A DNA stretch of 36,482 nt, taken from a virus. The position numbers and the translations under genes were made by a program. Where the stretch lies: the IMG/VR virus record IMGVR_UViG_3300015360_000015, positions 1-36,482 of that record, one strand, 5' to 3'. Positions within the stretch are counted from its first letter, which is position 1, and the number at the start of each line of letters is the position of its first letter. A model generated the notes under the pieces. The model was given only the letters and a program-made list of their open reading frames with translations, was not told the origin of the DNA and searched no databases. Shown one piece after another: positions 1 through 5,518 of the stretch.

Positions 1-123
1 AAGGAAGTCCCAGAGGATTTGGTGAGCCAAGAGGAATTACAAGCTATTCAGGACTTTATTACAAACTGCAAAAAATGTTCCCTAACCCAGAGAAATGCAG
101 ATGCGGAGAAATGGGAAAGCATA
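1..123. repeat. Terminal direct repeat (copy 1) marking circular closure
   Basis: Bases 1-123 are identical to bases 36360-36482. The methyltransferase frame and the nested HNH frame both run through the junction without a break. The simplest reading is a circular (or circularly permuted) molecule of 36,359 bp written with a 123-bp overlap. A true 123-bp terminal repeat of a linear virion genome is less likely, because the ends fall inside a coding region. Confidence 0.9.
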
Positions 124-260
124 AACATCACCCAGATTACAACAAACCTTTTGAAATTGTGTGGTTATGTGTTAAGTGTCACAGACAAGAACACCAGCTT
201 GGACACAAAGGAAAAGGCGGAACAAAAGTCAGAACACGCAAGCTTCGCATATTTCCCTAA
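1..260 (+). CDS. Nested HNH homing-type endonuclease, C-terminal part (gene begins at 36161)
   Basis: This is the 3' part of a 152-residue HNH nuclease gene (36161-36359 plus 1-260) read in a different frame from the methyltransferase that contains it. The visible part holds the nuclease core: CRCG, then HKHHPDY, then WLCVKCHRQEH, the treble-clef HNH pattern with paired metal cysteines and the catalytic HH. The N-terminal part across the junction adds more CxxC pairs. The TAA at 258-260 falls inside the methyltransferase codons for the conserved FPKASK stretch, so the last few HNH codons are made of methyltransferase sequence. Family knowledge suggests a mobile homing nuclease that nicks or cuts DNA. 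Its target is unknown. Confidence 0.85.
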   Translation, partial: GSPRGFGEPRGITSYSGLYYKLQKMFPNPEKCRCGEMGKHKHHPDYNKPFEIVWLCVKCHRQEHQLGHKGKGGTKVRTRKLRIFP

Positions 261-651
261 GGCTTCAAAACGAGATAGGAATGAGGGGCTTGAGGGGTTT
301 GAGGTTAAGCAAACAGGAAGTTTTGAGGGCAACGCAGACATCAATAATACGAATCGTAAAATAGGAGCAAACCCAAGTAAACCAAACGAGCCAAGATTTA
401 ACCATCATCCAACTGTTAAACCTACAGCACTCATGCAATATCTAGTGAGACTTGTTACACCAAAGGGCGGAATAGTTTTAGATTGTTTCATGGGGAGTGG
501 TTCAACGGGCAAGGCTTGTGTACTAGAGGGCTTTGATTTTATTGGAATAGAACTAGACCCGGAATACTGCAAGGTTGCAGATGCAAGGATTAAGGCAGTA
601 AGTTCTTTAGACAAGACAAACACGGGCAACTTGGCAGAAAATTATTTATAG
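1..651 (+). CDS. DNA methyltransferase, C-terminal part (gene begins at 35250)
   Basis: This is the 3' part of a site-specific DNA N6-adenine or N4-cytosine methyltransferase. Across the circle junction the gene runs 35250-36359 plus 1-651, giving 586 residues. This portion contains KASKRDRNEGLEG (about 251-285), the HPTVKP block (about 415-432) and the S-adenosylmethionine motif FMGSGSTG (about 487-510), followed by GIELDPEYC. The catalytic DPPY lies at the other end of the gene, so the motif order (IV before I) is that of the beta class. Residues encoded by about 1-245 look like no methyltransferase and coincide with the HNH gene nested in another frame. The TTG at 19 is not the real start. 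Target sequence and modified base cannot be told. A role in protection from host restriction is inferred. Confidence 0.88.
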   Translation, partial: KEVPEDLVSQEELQAIQDFITNCKKCSLTQRNADAEKWESINITQITTNLLKLCGYVLSVTDKNTSLDTKEKAEQKSEHASFAYFPKASKRDRNEGLEGFEVKQTGSFEGNADINNTNRKIGANPSKPNEPRFNHHPTVKPTALMQYLVRLVTPKGGIVLDCFMGSGSTGKACVLEGFDFIGIELDPEYCKVADARIKAVSSLDKTNTGNLAENYL

Positions 652-665
652 TTGAAAGATCAAAA

Positions 666-920
666 ATGAAAGAGAAAATAATATTTTTTAGGGAAAGTCT
701 AGCGCAGTCCTTAATAGCGGATGCTATTAGTTTTACCGGATTTGTAGGGCTGATGACGCTTAACTATATGTTTTGGGATGGGGCTTGGTATACAACTATA
801 GCGATCCTGATTATATGGGGGTTATGGTCGGCTTCTGTAGCGTTAAGAAACAAGTCAACTGTATTCACTTCTAGGAAAGACTTAATTAAATATCTACAAG
901 AAAATAGCAATCATGACTAA
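666..920 (+). CDS. Small membrane protein with two predicted transmembrane helices
   Basis: This 84-residue protein has a basic N terminus (MKEKIIFFRES) and two hydrophobic segments, about residues 18-37 and 41-61, with short polar ends. It is probably an inner-membrane protein. It starts 14 bp after the methyltransferase stop. Its last 8 nt overlap the next small gene. No family was recognised. The first codons, with the preceding GATCAAAA, are nearly the same as the starts at 1512 and 2236, suggesting shuffled 5' ends. A superinfection-exclusion or host-modifying role is possible but not shown. Confidence 0.7.
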   Translation: MKEKIIFFRESLAQSLIADAISFTGFVGLMTLNYMFWDGAWYTTIAILIIWGLWSASVALRNKSTVFTSRKDLIKYLQENSNHD

Positions 921-1077
921 TGAAGAATGGTTAGAAACATTTTGGAAGACTAAGTTAGCAACTCAAGGTGGTAGTTGCTGGGAATGTTGCGAGTACGAAG
1001 ACATGGTAAACGAAATGCTAGCCTACCTTCAATCAGTTCTTGAGGACAAGGATAAAGAAAATAGCAAAGGAAACTAA
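913..1077 (+). CDS. Small acidic hypothetical protein (54 aa)
   Basis: This short frame starts at ATG 913, overlapping the previous gene by 8 nt, and ends at TAA 1075-1077 just before a strong promoter. The protein begins MTNEEWLETFWKTKL and carries a cysteine cluster (SCWECCEY) in the middle, then an acidic helical tail. Tight packing and the lack of any other frame across the interval support it. The function is unknown. The cysteine cluster could bind a metal. Confidence 0.55.
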   Translation: MTNEEWLETFWKTKLATQGGSCWECCEYEDMVNEMLAYLQSVLEDKDKENSKGN

Positions 1078-1080
1078 TAC

Positions 1081-1109
1081 TTGACATATGCGGACGCGTT
1101 CGCTATGAT
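1081..1109 (+). promoter_or_regulatory. Sigma-70-type promoter (TTGACA-17-TATGAT)
   Basis: A perfect -35 box TTGACA (1081-1086) is followed by a 17-bp spacer and the -10 box TATGAT (1104-1109). Transcription would start near 1116, about 40 nt before the ATG at 1157, leaving a leader with a good ribosome binding site. It probably drives the small genes from 1157 onward. Confidence 0.75.
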
Positions 1110-1156
1110 ATGGGTATAAGGTTGAACAAGTGTTCAATCAGGTTAAGGAGATAATA

Positions 1157-1330
1157 ATGGAAATCCAATTTTACAGAAAAAATGTTTACGGTAGAGAAAT
1201 GATGTATTTGATAAAAAGCCGGGAAACAGAATCTATGCTTAAGCTAATGGGGACACTTACAATCAACAAAGAACAAATTGCTGAATGGAGTAGATTAGGG
1301 TTTGATTTTGAGGAAGTGCTTGCACCATGA
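1157..1330 (+). CDS. Small hypothetical protein (57 aa)
   Basis: The ATG at 1157 is preferred to the upstream GTG at 1130 because an AAGGAG ribosome binding site lies at 1145-1150. The protein begins MEIQFYRKNVYG and reads as a small mixed alpha/beta protein without recognisable motifs. It is the first gene after the 1081 promoter. Its TGA overlaps the next ATG (ATGA at 1327-1330), indicating translational coupling. Function is unknown. Confidence 0.65.
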   Translation: MEIQFYRKNVYGREMMYLIKSRETESMLKLMGTLTINKEQIAEWSRLGFDFEEVLAP

Positions 1331-1515
1331 AATGCCCACACTGTAATCAAAATATAGACATGACCGAACACATGCGGAAACTAGGCAAAAAATCAGGCGA
1401 AAAACGCAAGGGTGACTCAAAATATATGAGTGAGCTTGCGAAGAAAGGCTGGATTAAAAGAAATCTTAATAAAGTTCAAAACATAGATAGTTTGAAACCA
1501 AAGGATCAAAAATGA
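1327..1515 (+). CDS. Small basic protein with an N-terminal CxxC (62 aa)
   Basis: The protein starts MKCPHCNQNIDMTEHMRK. Residues C3 and C6 form a CPHC pair typical of a zinc-binding or nucleic-acid-binding start, and H15 could contribute. The rest is strongly basic and helical (KKSGEKRKG, KKGWIKRN), suggesting DNA or RNA binding. It is coupled to both neighbours by 4-nt overlaps (ATGA at each end). No family was recognised, and a small transcription regulator is only a guess. Confidence 0.65.
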   Translation: MKCPHCNQNIDMTEHMRKLGKKSGEKRKGDSKYMSELAKKGWIKRNLNKVQNIDSLKPKDQK

Positions 1516-1997
1516 CAGAAAAAATAACAAAAAAACAGTTGAAAGCATTGATTGATTTTATACCTAAGGGAGACGTTAGACCTGTTTTGCAAAACTTGCG
1601 TGTTGTTAATTATTTATTAGCAACTTATCTAGTAGCCGTTAACGGGTTCGCTATTGCAATGATAAAGATTAACGATGGATATTTTAAAGAAAACGGTAAA
1701 GTTATCAGCCGCAATGATTTATTGAAATTTCATGCAGTCGCTGGTAAGTATGTTCATATTGAATCTTTAATGGAATCATTACAGCCGTTAGAAGATGACT
1801 ACCCGTCTATAGAGGGGCTTGTACCAAATGACGAAGAAAAACCAGTTGCACAGGAGTCTATAAGCGTAGATCCTAAAATATTGGCTTCACTTGATAATAT
1901 AGCAGGGTATATTCTATCCTATAAATTCTATGAAGGATTTAAGATGGTGTCTGTAGATCAATCGAATATTTATATACTTATGCAACGGAAGGTATAA
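1512..1997 (+). CDS. Hypothetical protein, possible sliding-clamp-like fold (161 aa)
   Basis: This 161-residue protein starts MTEKITKKQLKALIDFIPKG, coupled to the previous gene by ATGA. Its opening is followed by DVRPVLQNLRVVNYLLATYLVAVNGFAIAMIKI, which resembles the first beta-alpha repeat of processivity clamps (a substrate-binding strand followed by a D-G-type turn). The protein is far too short for a bacterial clamp (about 370 residues). The C terminus is rich in beta strands. A truncated clamp-like or clamp-decoy protein is a weak inference. Otherwise the function is unknown. Confidence 0.6.
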   Translation: MTEKITKKQLKALIDFIPKGDVRPVLQNLRVVNYLLATYLVAVNGFAIAMIKINDGYFKENGKVISRNDLLKFHAVAGKYVHIESLMESLQPLEDDYPSIEGLVPNDEEKPVAQESISVDPKILASLDNIAGYILSYKFYEGFKMVSVDQSNIYILMQRKV

Positions 1998-2029
1998 GTT
2001 TATTGAGTTAATTAAAGGGGGTGATGTTA

Positions 2030-2185
2030 ATGACCGAAGTAGAACAGATAAAACAGCTAATCGAAACTTTAAAAAAAGAAAGAGATGTAAACAGAGAATC
2101 TAATCCAGAGAAGGGGAGATTGCTTTCAATTGCTATAACTCATTTAGAGACCGCAATGCTATATACAAAAGAGGCTATTAATTAG
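2030..2185 (+). CDS. Small helical protein (51 aa), parent of a duplicated fragment
   Basis: ATG 2030 follows a purine-rich AAAGGGGGTGA leader and the frame ends at TAG 2183-2185. The protein begins MTEVEQIKQLIETLKKERD and is probably one long helix pair. The last 22 or so codons and the following leader recur at 34829-34953, where only the 3' end of the gene is present. Five of the differences between the copies lie in coding positions, yet the frame is kept, so the full-length copy is probably a real gene. Function is unknown. Confidence 0.55.
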   Translation: MTEVEQIKQLIETLKKERDVNRESNPEKGRLLSIAITHLETAMLYTKEAIN

Positions 2186-2241
2186 TCCTTTCTGCCCTAC
2201 GGGGCAGTTGTGGGTTAATTAATTGAAGGAGCAAAATGAAA
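2112..2241 (+). repeat. Long direct repeat, copy 1 (partner 34824-34953)
   Basis: About 130 bp match 34824-34953 at a constant offset of 32,712 with only a handful of mismatches. The repeat covers the end of the 51-residue gene, a UACG-loop hairpin and a GAAGGAG ribosome binding site up to and including an ATG. Different genes follow the two copies. On the circle the copies are about 3.6 kb apart and flank the methyltransferase segment. Confidence 0.9.
2192..2207 (+). promoter_or_regulatory. Stable hairpin with UACG tetraloop in a gene leader
   Basis: CTGCCC and GGGCAG form a 6-bp stem closed by C-G around TACG, a UNCG-class tetraloop. No T tract follows, so it is not a normal intrinsic terminator. 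It lies 29 nt before the ATG at 2236 and is conserved in the second copy at 34904-34919. It may be a processing or mRNA-stability element. Confidence 0.6.
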
Positions 2242-2307
2242 GAGAAAATAAAATGTCTTGGTCACGACATTAATGTCATTACCTACTTTTTAAATAAGGA
2301 TAAATAA
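2236..2307 (+). CDS. Possible leader or relic peptide (23 aa)
   Basis: An ATG with a strong GAAGGAG site (2225-2231) opens a 23-codon frame ending just before the small terminase. The first residues MKEKI match the start of the gene at 666, and the nucleotide match continues for about 19 nt. It may be a recombination relic carrying a borrowed 5' end, or a short translated leader for the terminase. No functional motif is present. Confidence 0.3.
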   Translation: MKEKIKCLGHDINVITYFLNKDK

Positions 2308-2308
2308 G

Positions 2309-2830
2309 ATGCCAGAAGGACTAGATACAGTAAAATACGACGCGCCGGTCATGTCAGACCAAGAATCACTATTAGAGCTATGCAATGGTGATCGTGAGTT
2401 AGCTTGGTTCATCTCTGAATGGATCAGTAACGGACGGAATGCTACTAAAGCTTACAAGATTATAAGACCTCATGTTACCTATGATTCAGCTAGGGCGTTA
2501 GGATGTATGATGTTAGCGAGACTTAACATGGTTTCAATCATGGCGTATTACGACGTGGGTATCCAAGATTATCTTAATCAGCTAAGAGACGGGATGAACG
2601 CCGATACCGTTAAGATTCTAAGGAAGTACGATAAAGAGGGTAATGTCATCGCAGAGATTGACATGAGCCAACCAGACCACAAAACGCGTAGACCATATCA
2701 CGAAGCCGTGGGCAAGCTATTAGGCATCGAGAAGGATAGGCAACAAGCACCGCCAGTTATTCAATTCAACTTCACACAATTACAACCTACAATAATTAAG
2801 GATCGGCAGGCTAGGGGATTGCCTGTTTAA
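2309..2830 (+). CDS. terS: Terminase small subunit
   Basis: This 173-residue protein resembles the Terminase_2-type small subunits. Its N-terminal half has the characteristic pattern AWFISEWISNGRNATKAYK, then a histidine-containing turn, then SARALGCMMLARLN, which form the DNA-binding helix-turn-helix. The middle is helical and probably oligomerising. The C-terminal stretch QFNFTQL is typical of the part that contacts the large subunit. It recognises the packaging site and regulates the large terminase at 3814. Four other genes lie between the two terminase genes, which is somewhat unusual. The start follows the 23-codon frame almost directly. Confidence 0.75.
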   Translation: MPEGLDTVKYDAPVMSDQESLLELCNGDRELAWFISEWISNGRNATKAYKIIRPHVTYDSARALGCMMLARLNMVSIMAYYDVGIQDYLNQLRDGMNADTVKILRKYDKEGNVIAEIDMSQPDHKTRRPYHEAVGKLLGIEKDRQQAPPVIQFNFTQLQPTIIKDRQARGLPV

Positions 2831-2838
2831 GCTACCCG

Positions 2839-2867
2839 TTGACTAAGCACTACAGTCGTAGTAAATT
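2839..2867 (+). promoter_or_regulatory. Operator-bearing leaderless promoter (site 1)
   Basis: TTGACT (2839-2844), a 17-bp spacer and TAAATT (2862-2867) are followed by exactly 6 nt and then the ATG at 2874, so transcription should start at the start codon. The spacer holds the imperfect palindrome ACTACAGTCGTAGT (2849-2862), which recurs at the same place in the promoter at 32402 and, with one-base variation in spacing, at 29450. A shared DNA-binding regulator is inferred. Confidence 0.7.
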
Positions 2868-2873
2868 AAGAGT

Positions 2874-3107
2874 ATGAATTGCAGGCATTGCGGGTCATCA
2901 GACATAAAAGCATCAAAATTAGTCGGACTATCAAAAGACGGATTGACGACGAGGCATTGTTACCGGGTCTGGTGCCAGAATTGCCGGAAGGGACACCACG
3001 TCAAAAAGACCCTCGATATGTATGAGGTGGTGAAAGATCAAGCGTGGGTATTTTCAAAAAGATATCAGCGATTTTTGCATCAGGAGAAACAAGGACGCTT
3101 GTTTTAG
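2874..3107 (+). CDS. Zinc-ribbon protein (77 aa)
   Basis: The protein starts MNCRHCGSSDIKASK. Cysteine pairs C3/C6 and C34/C37 (WCQNC) form a four-cysteine zinc ribbon, followed by a basic region (RKGHHVKK) and an aromatic basic tail. It is probably a DNA- or RNA-binding protein. No ribosome binding site is present, and the promoter at 2839-2867 would make a leaderless mRNA beginning at this ATG. Its own promoter carries the shared operator, so an autoregulatory or early regulatory role is a reasonable guess. Confidence 0.75.
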   Translation: MNCRHCGSSDIKASKLVGLSKDGLTTRHCYRVWCQNCRKGHHVKKTLDMYEVVKDQAWVFSKRYQRFLHQEKQGRLF

Positions 3108-3189
3108 AGGCTTTTTAATATTGAGTACATTTTAGTACCTATTATCCAACAAAAGAAACTGATAGAAAAGATAAGATTGATATTCTACA

Positions 3190-3330
3190 TTGACCAGCGT
3201 TTTAGGGGAGCAGCAACCCGCATGTGATTGCAAAATCATCGTAATACTGCACGGAACACCTCAAGAACCTAAGGAATACGCTCTGACTTGTAGCAAGATC
3301 TACAAGGCGGGAGAACCAGAATGCACTTAA
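3190..3330 (+). CDS. Possible small cysteine-containing protein (46 aa)
   Basis: A frame opening at TTG 3190 runs to TAA 3328-3330. It contains ACDCKIIVILHGTPQEP and later TCSKIYKAGEPEC, a composition more like a folded metal-binding peptide than random translation. It fills part of a gap of about 390 bp. Its end overlaps the next short frame by 10 nt. There is no clear ribosome binding site, and the start codon is uncertain. Confidence 0.35.
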   Translation: MTSVLGEQQPACDCKIIVILHGTPQEPKEYALTCSKIYKAGEPECT

Positions 3331-3443
3331 AAAAGATAAGCATTCCTAGGGATCGCAGAGGGTGGGACCGGAGGACGAGAGAACCAGACAGGGGGAAGAG
3401 AGTTAGGACTAGAGCTTCCGGGAAGTTAGGTATCACGTCGTAA
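3321..3443 (+). CDS. Possible arginine-rich peptide (40 aa)
   Basis: ATG 3321 lies inside the end of the preceding short frame and the stop is TAA 3441-3443. The peptide is very rich in arginine (RDRRGWDRRTREPDRGKR), as nucleic-acid-binding peptides are. The DNA here is unusually purine-rich, which alone would give such a composition. The stop codon lies inside the left arm of a long inverted repeat. It could equally be non-coding sequence near the terminase genes, for example a packaging signal. Confidence 0.35.
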   Translation: MHLKKISIPRDRRGWDRRTREPDRGKRVRTRASGKLGITS

Positions 3444-3474
3444 TTTCCGGCGTGTGTGGTACAAATTACGACGT
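3435..3474. repeat. Perfect 12-bp inverted repeat upstream of nuclease and terL
   Basis: ACGTCGTAATTT (3435-3446) and AAATTACGACGT (3463-3474) are exact reverse complements separated by 16 nt. No T tract follows, so it is not a standard terminator. It sits 25 bp before the ATG at 3499, at about the -35 position of a possible leaderless promoter, which fits an operator. Its place between the terminase genes also allows a packaging or terminase-binding role. Confidence 0.7.
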
Positions 3475-3498
3475 CTAGCCATATGGTAGATTAGATAC

Positions 3499-3804
3499 AT
3501 GAACAAAGTAGCTAAAGGCAATAGAATAGAACTACTAGTTAGAAAGAAACTTGAAAGTGTCGGCTATCTAGTCGAGAAGAAGAATCGTAACAGGTATCAG
3601 AGTCCAGATTTTTGGGGCATGTTTGATTTAATAGCTATCATGGGAACTGTGGTTAGGTTGATACAGGTAAAGAGTAACGCATCTGATTTTTATAAAGCCC
3701 GGAAAGAGATCCGAACATGGAAGAAAGTTAACCACGTACAGATTCCTTGTGAGGTTTGGCTATGGATAGATCGCAATGAATTCAGAGTCGAAGAGATTGT
3801 ATAA
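3499..3804 (+). CDS. PD-(D/E)XK nuclease, Hjc/VRR-like (101 aa)
   Basis: This small protein has the layout of a Holliday-junction-resolvase or VRR-type nuclease: KGNRIELLVRKKLESVGY with E11, then FDLIAI with D43, then LIQVKS with Q56 and K58, the D...QxK version of the catalytic core. It would cut branched or nicked DNA. Sitting directly before the large terminase suggests clearing of branched replication products before packaging. A TAGATT hexamer ends 6 nt before the ATG and no ribosome binding site is present. Its stop overlaps the TATAAT preceding terL. Confidence 0.7.
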   Translation: MNKVAKGNRIELLVRKKLESVGYLVEKKNRNRYQSPDFWGMFDLIAIMGTVVRLIQVKSNASDFYKARKEIRTWKKVNHVQIPCEVWLWIDRNEFRVEEIV

Positions 3805-3813
3805 TCACCTAAT

Positions 3814-5496
3814 ATGGATTTAATTCTAACGCCACCCTTATTTATTCCAACGCCATCTTTATTTATTCCAAAAGACGAGAAAGAGTTAATGCAGTTAGCG
3901 CATGAAGATCCTAGATTCATTATTGAATCAGCTTTTCAGGTTGTTAATAAAGATAAGCAGGCAGTACCTTTCATCTTTAAGACACTTCAAAATGAGTTCT
4001 ATGAAAATAGGACTACGAGAGACGATATTTTAAAAGCCGGTCAGCTTGGATTCTCCACAATGATCTTGGCTATATTCACTGTTAAGTTCCTACTAGTGCC
4101 TAACGCATGGTGTGTATGTATATCTCATCAAGAAGAGGCGACTCAACGTCTTTTTGAAAGGGTAACTTACTTCCTTGAGAACTTACCGGATTGGTTAAAG
4201 CCTTTCTATGTTCCGGGGAAAACAGCAGAAGGTGACATTGTTAATAAGGCGATGAATTCTAAGTTTTATATTGGTACTGCCGGGGCTAGGGCATTTGGGC
4301 GTGGGGACACAATCCATTATGCTCATTTATCAGAGGTTTCAAGATGGCGAGGATCAGGCGAAGTTGCAACCGGAATAATCCGTGCGGTTCCTCTTAATGA
4401 TCCAAACACTTGGATCGTAAAAGAAACGACTGCTAATGGCGTCGGGAATTATCACCACACTGAGTGGAAACGCGAGCGTGACGAGAAGTCTGATTTTCGA
4501 CCACATTTTGTACCCTTTTATAAACAGGAAGAATACCGGATGATTGGGGTATTGAAAGACAAGACAGAAGAGGAAGACCGTTACCAGAGAAGATTCCCGT
4601 TAATGACTGACGAAGTTCTATTATGGCGCAGAAAGATGATCAATACTCTTTCATCCGAAAACGGGCGGACGCCAGAAGATATGTTCAAGCAGGAATTCCC
4701 CGCGGACGAAACAGAAGCGTTTCTGTTTTCTGGTAATCCTATATTCCCGGTAGAGCAGTTACAAGAATATTTAGCGGATGCTGTTCCACCTGTACTTATT
4801 GGCAATCTACAAGGGGTATCACCTTACGAGAGTTTCGACGCTAATACTAAGGGATATTTCAAAATCTGGGATCCACCGGAGATTAGCTCACAGTACATAG
4901 CATTCGCAGATGTTGGGCAGTTTTCAGATTATTGTGTTTGTACTATTGTTAATAAAAAGACTTGGAAAATGGTTGCTAAATTTAGGGCAGTGATTAGGGC
5001 TGTACAGTTTGGCGATGAACTCAATGTTATCGGGCATTACTATAATAAAATGTTGATTGCAGTTGAGGTTAATAACATGGGACAATCGACGGTAGATAGG
5101 TTGGTAACTTTAAGTTATCCTAGTTTGTATAAACGTAAGCGAAAAGACCAGAAAACAAAAAGATATGTTGATGAGATTGGTTGGAATACTAATCGGGCGA
5201 CGAAGCCATTAATGATTGGTCATATGCAAGAATTGATTAGAACAGAAGCTATTGATTTACCGGACGAAGAAATCTTAATCGAGATGCAAACATTCGTTAA
5301 ACATCAAGATGGATCAATGGCAGCATCCGAAGGTAATAACGATGATCAAGTTATTTCGGTATGTGGTGTCTATTATGTTTTAAAAGAGAATCCATTCATT
5401 GAAAAGTCGAACAAGGTTTCGGCTGCAACCGTTAATAAAGCACAAAAATATAAAGAAATGAGATCCTCAAAAGGAATCAAACGATGGCGTCAATAA
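3814..5496 (+). CDS. terL: Terminase large subunit
   Basis: This 560-residue DNA-packaging motor protein has an N-terminal ATPase with a deviant Walker A, AGQLGFSTM (about residues 75-83), and a motif II region AHLSEVSRW near 170. Its C-terminal RNase-H-like nuclease begins with FADVGQ near 363 and continues through AVEVNNMG, carrying the expected acidic residues. Length is normal. It works with the small terminase (2309) and the portal just downstream. The first 20 residues contain a duplicated PLFIPTP/SLFIPK motif from a short DNA repeat. A TATAAT at 3800-3805 lies 8 nt before the ATG and there is no ribosome binding site. Confidence 0.92.
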   Translation: MDLILTPPLFIPTPSLFIPKDEKELMQLAHEDPRFIIESAFQVVNKDKQAVPFIFKTLQNEFYENRTTRDDILKAGQLGFSTMILAIFTVKFLLVPNAWCVCISHQEEATQRLFERVTYFLENLPDWLKPFYVPGKTAEGDIVNKAMNSKFYIGTAGARAFGRGDTIHYAHLSEVSRWRGSGEVATGIIRAVPLNDPNTWIVKETTANGVGNYHHTEWKRERDEKSDFRPHFVPFYKQEEYRMIGVLKDKTEEEDRYQRRFPLMTDEVLLWRRKMINTLSSENGRTPEDMFKQEFPADETEAFLFSGNPIFPVEQLQEYLADAVPPVLIGNLQGVSPYESFDANTKGYFKIWDPPEISSQYIAFADVGQFSDYCVCTIVNKKTWKMVAKFRAVIRAVQFGDELNVIGHYYNKMLIAVEVNNMGQSTVDRLVTLSYPSLYKRKRKDQKTKRYVDEIGWNTNRATKPLMIGHMQELIRTEAIDLPDEEILIEMQTFVKHQDGSMAASEGNNDDQVISVCGVYYVLKENPFIEKSNKVSAATVNKAQKYKEMRSSKGIKRWRQ

Positions 5497-5518
5497 GTGC
5501 TAATATTGTTTTAAATCT

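Noticed and set aside
3210-3260. Possible cysteine tRNA around TGATTGCAAAATCA
   Set aside because: The anticodon-like loop has only six bases and no T arm or D arm can be built around it.
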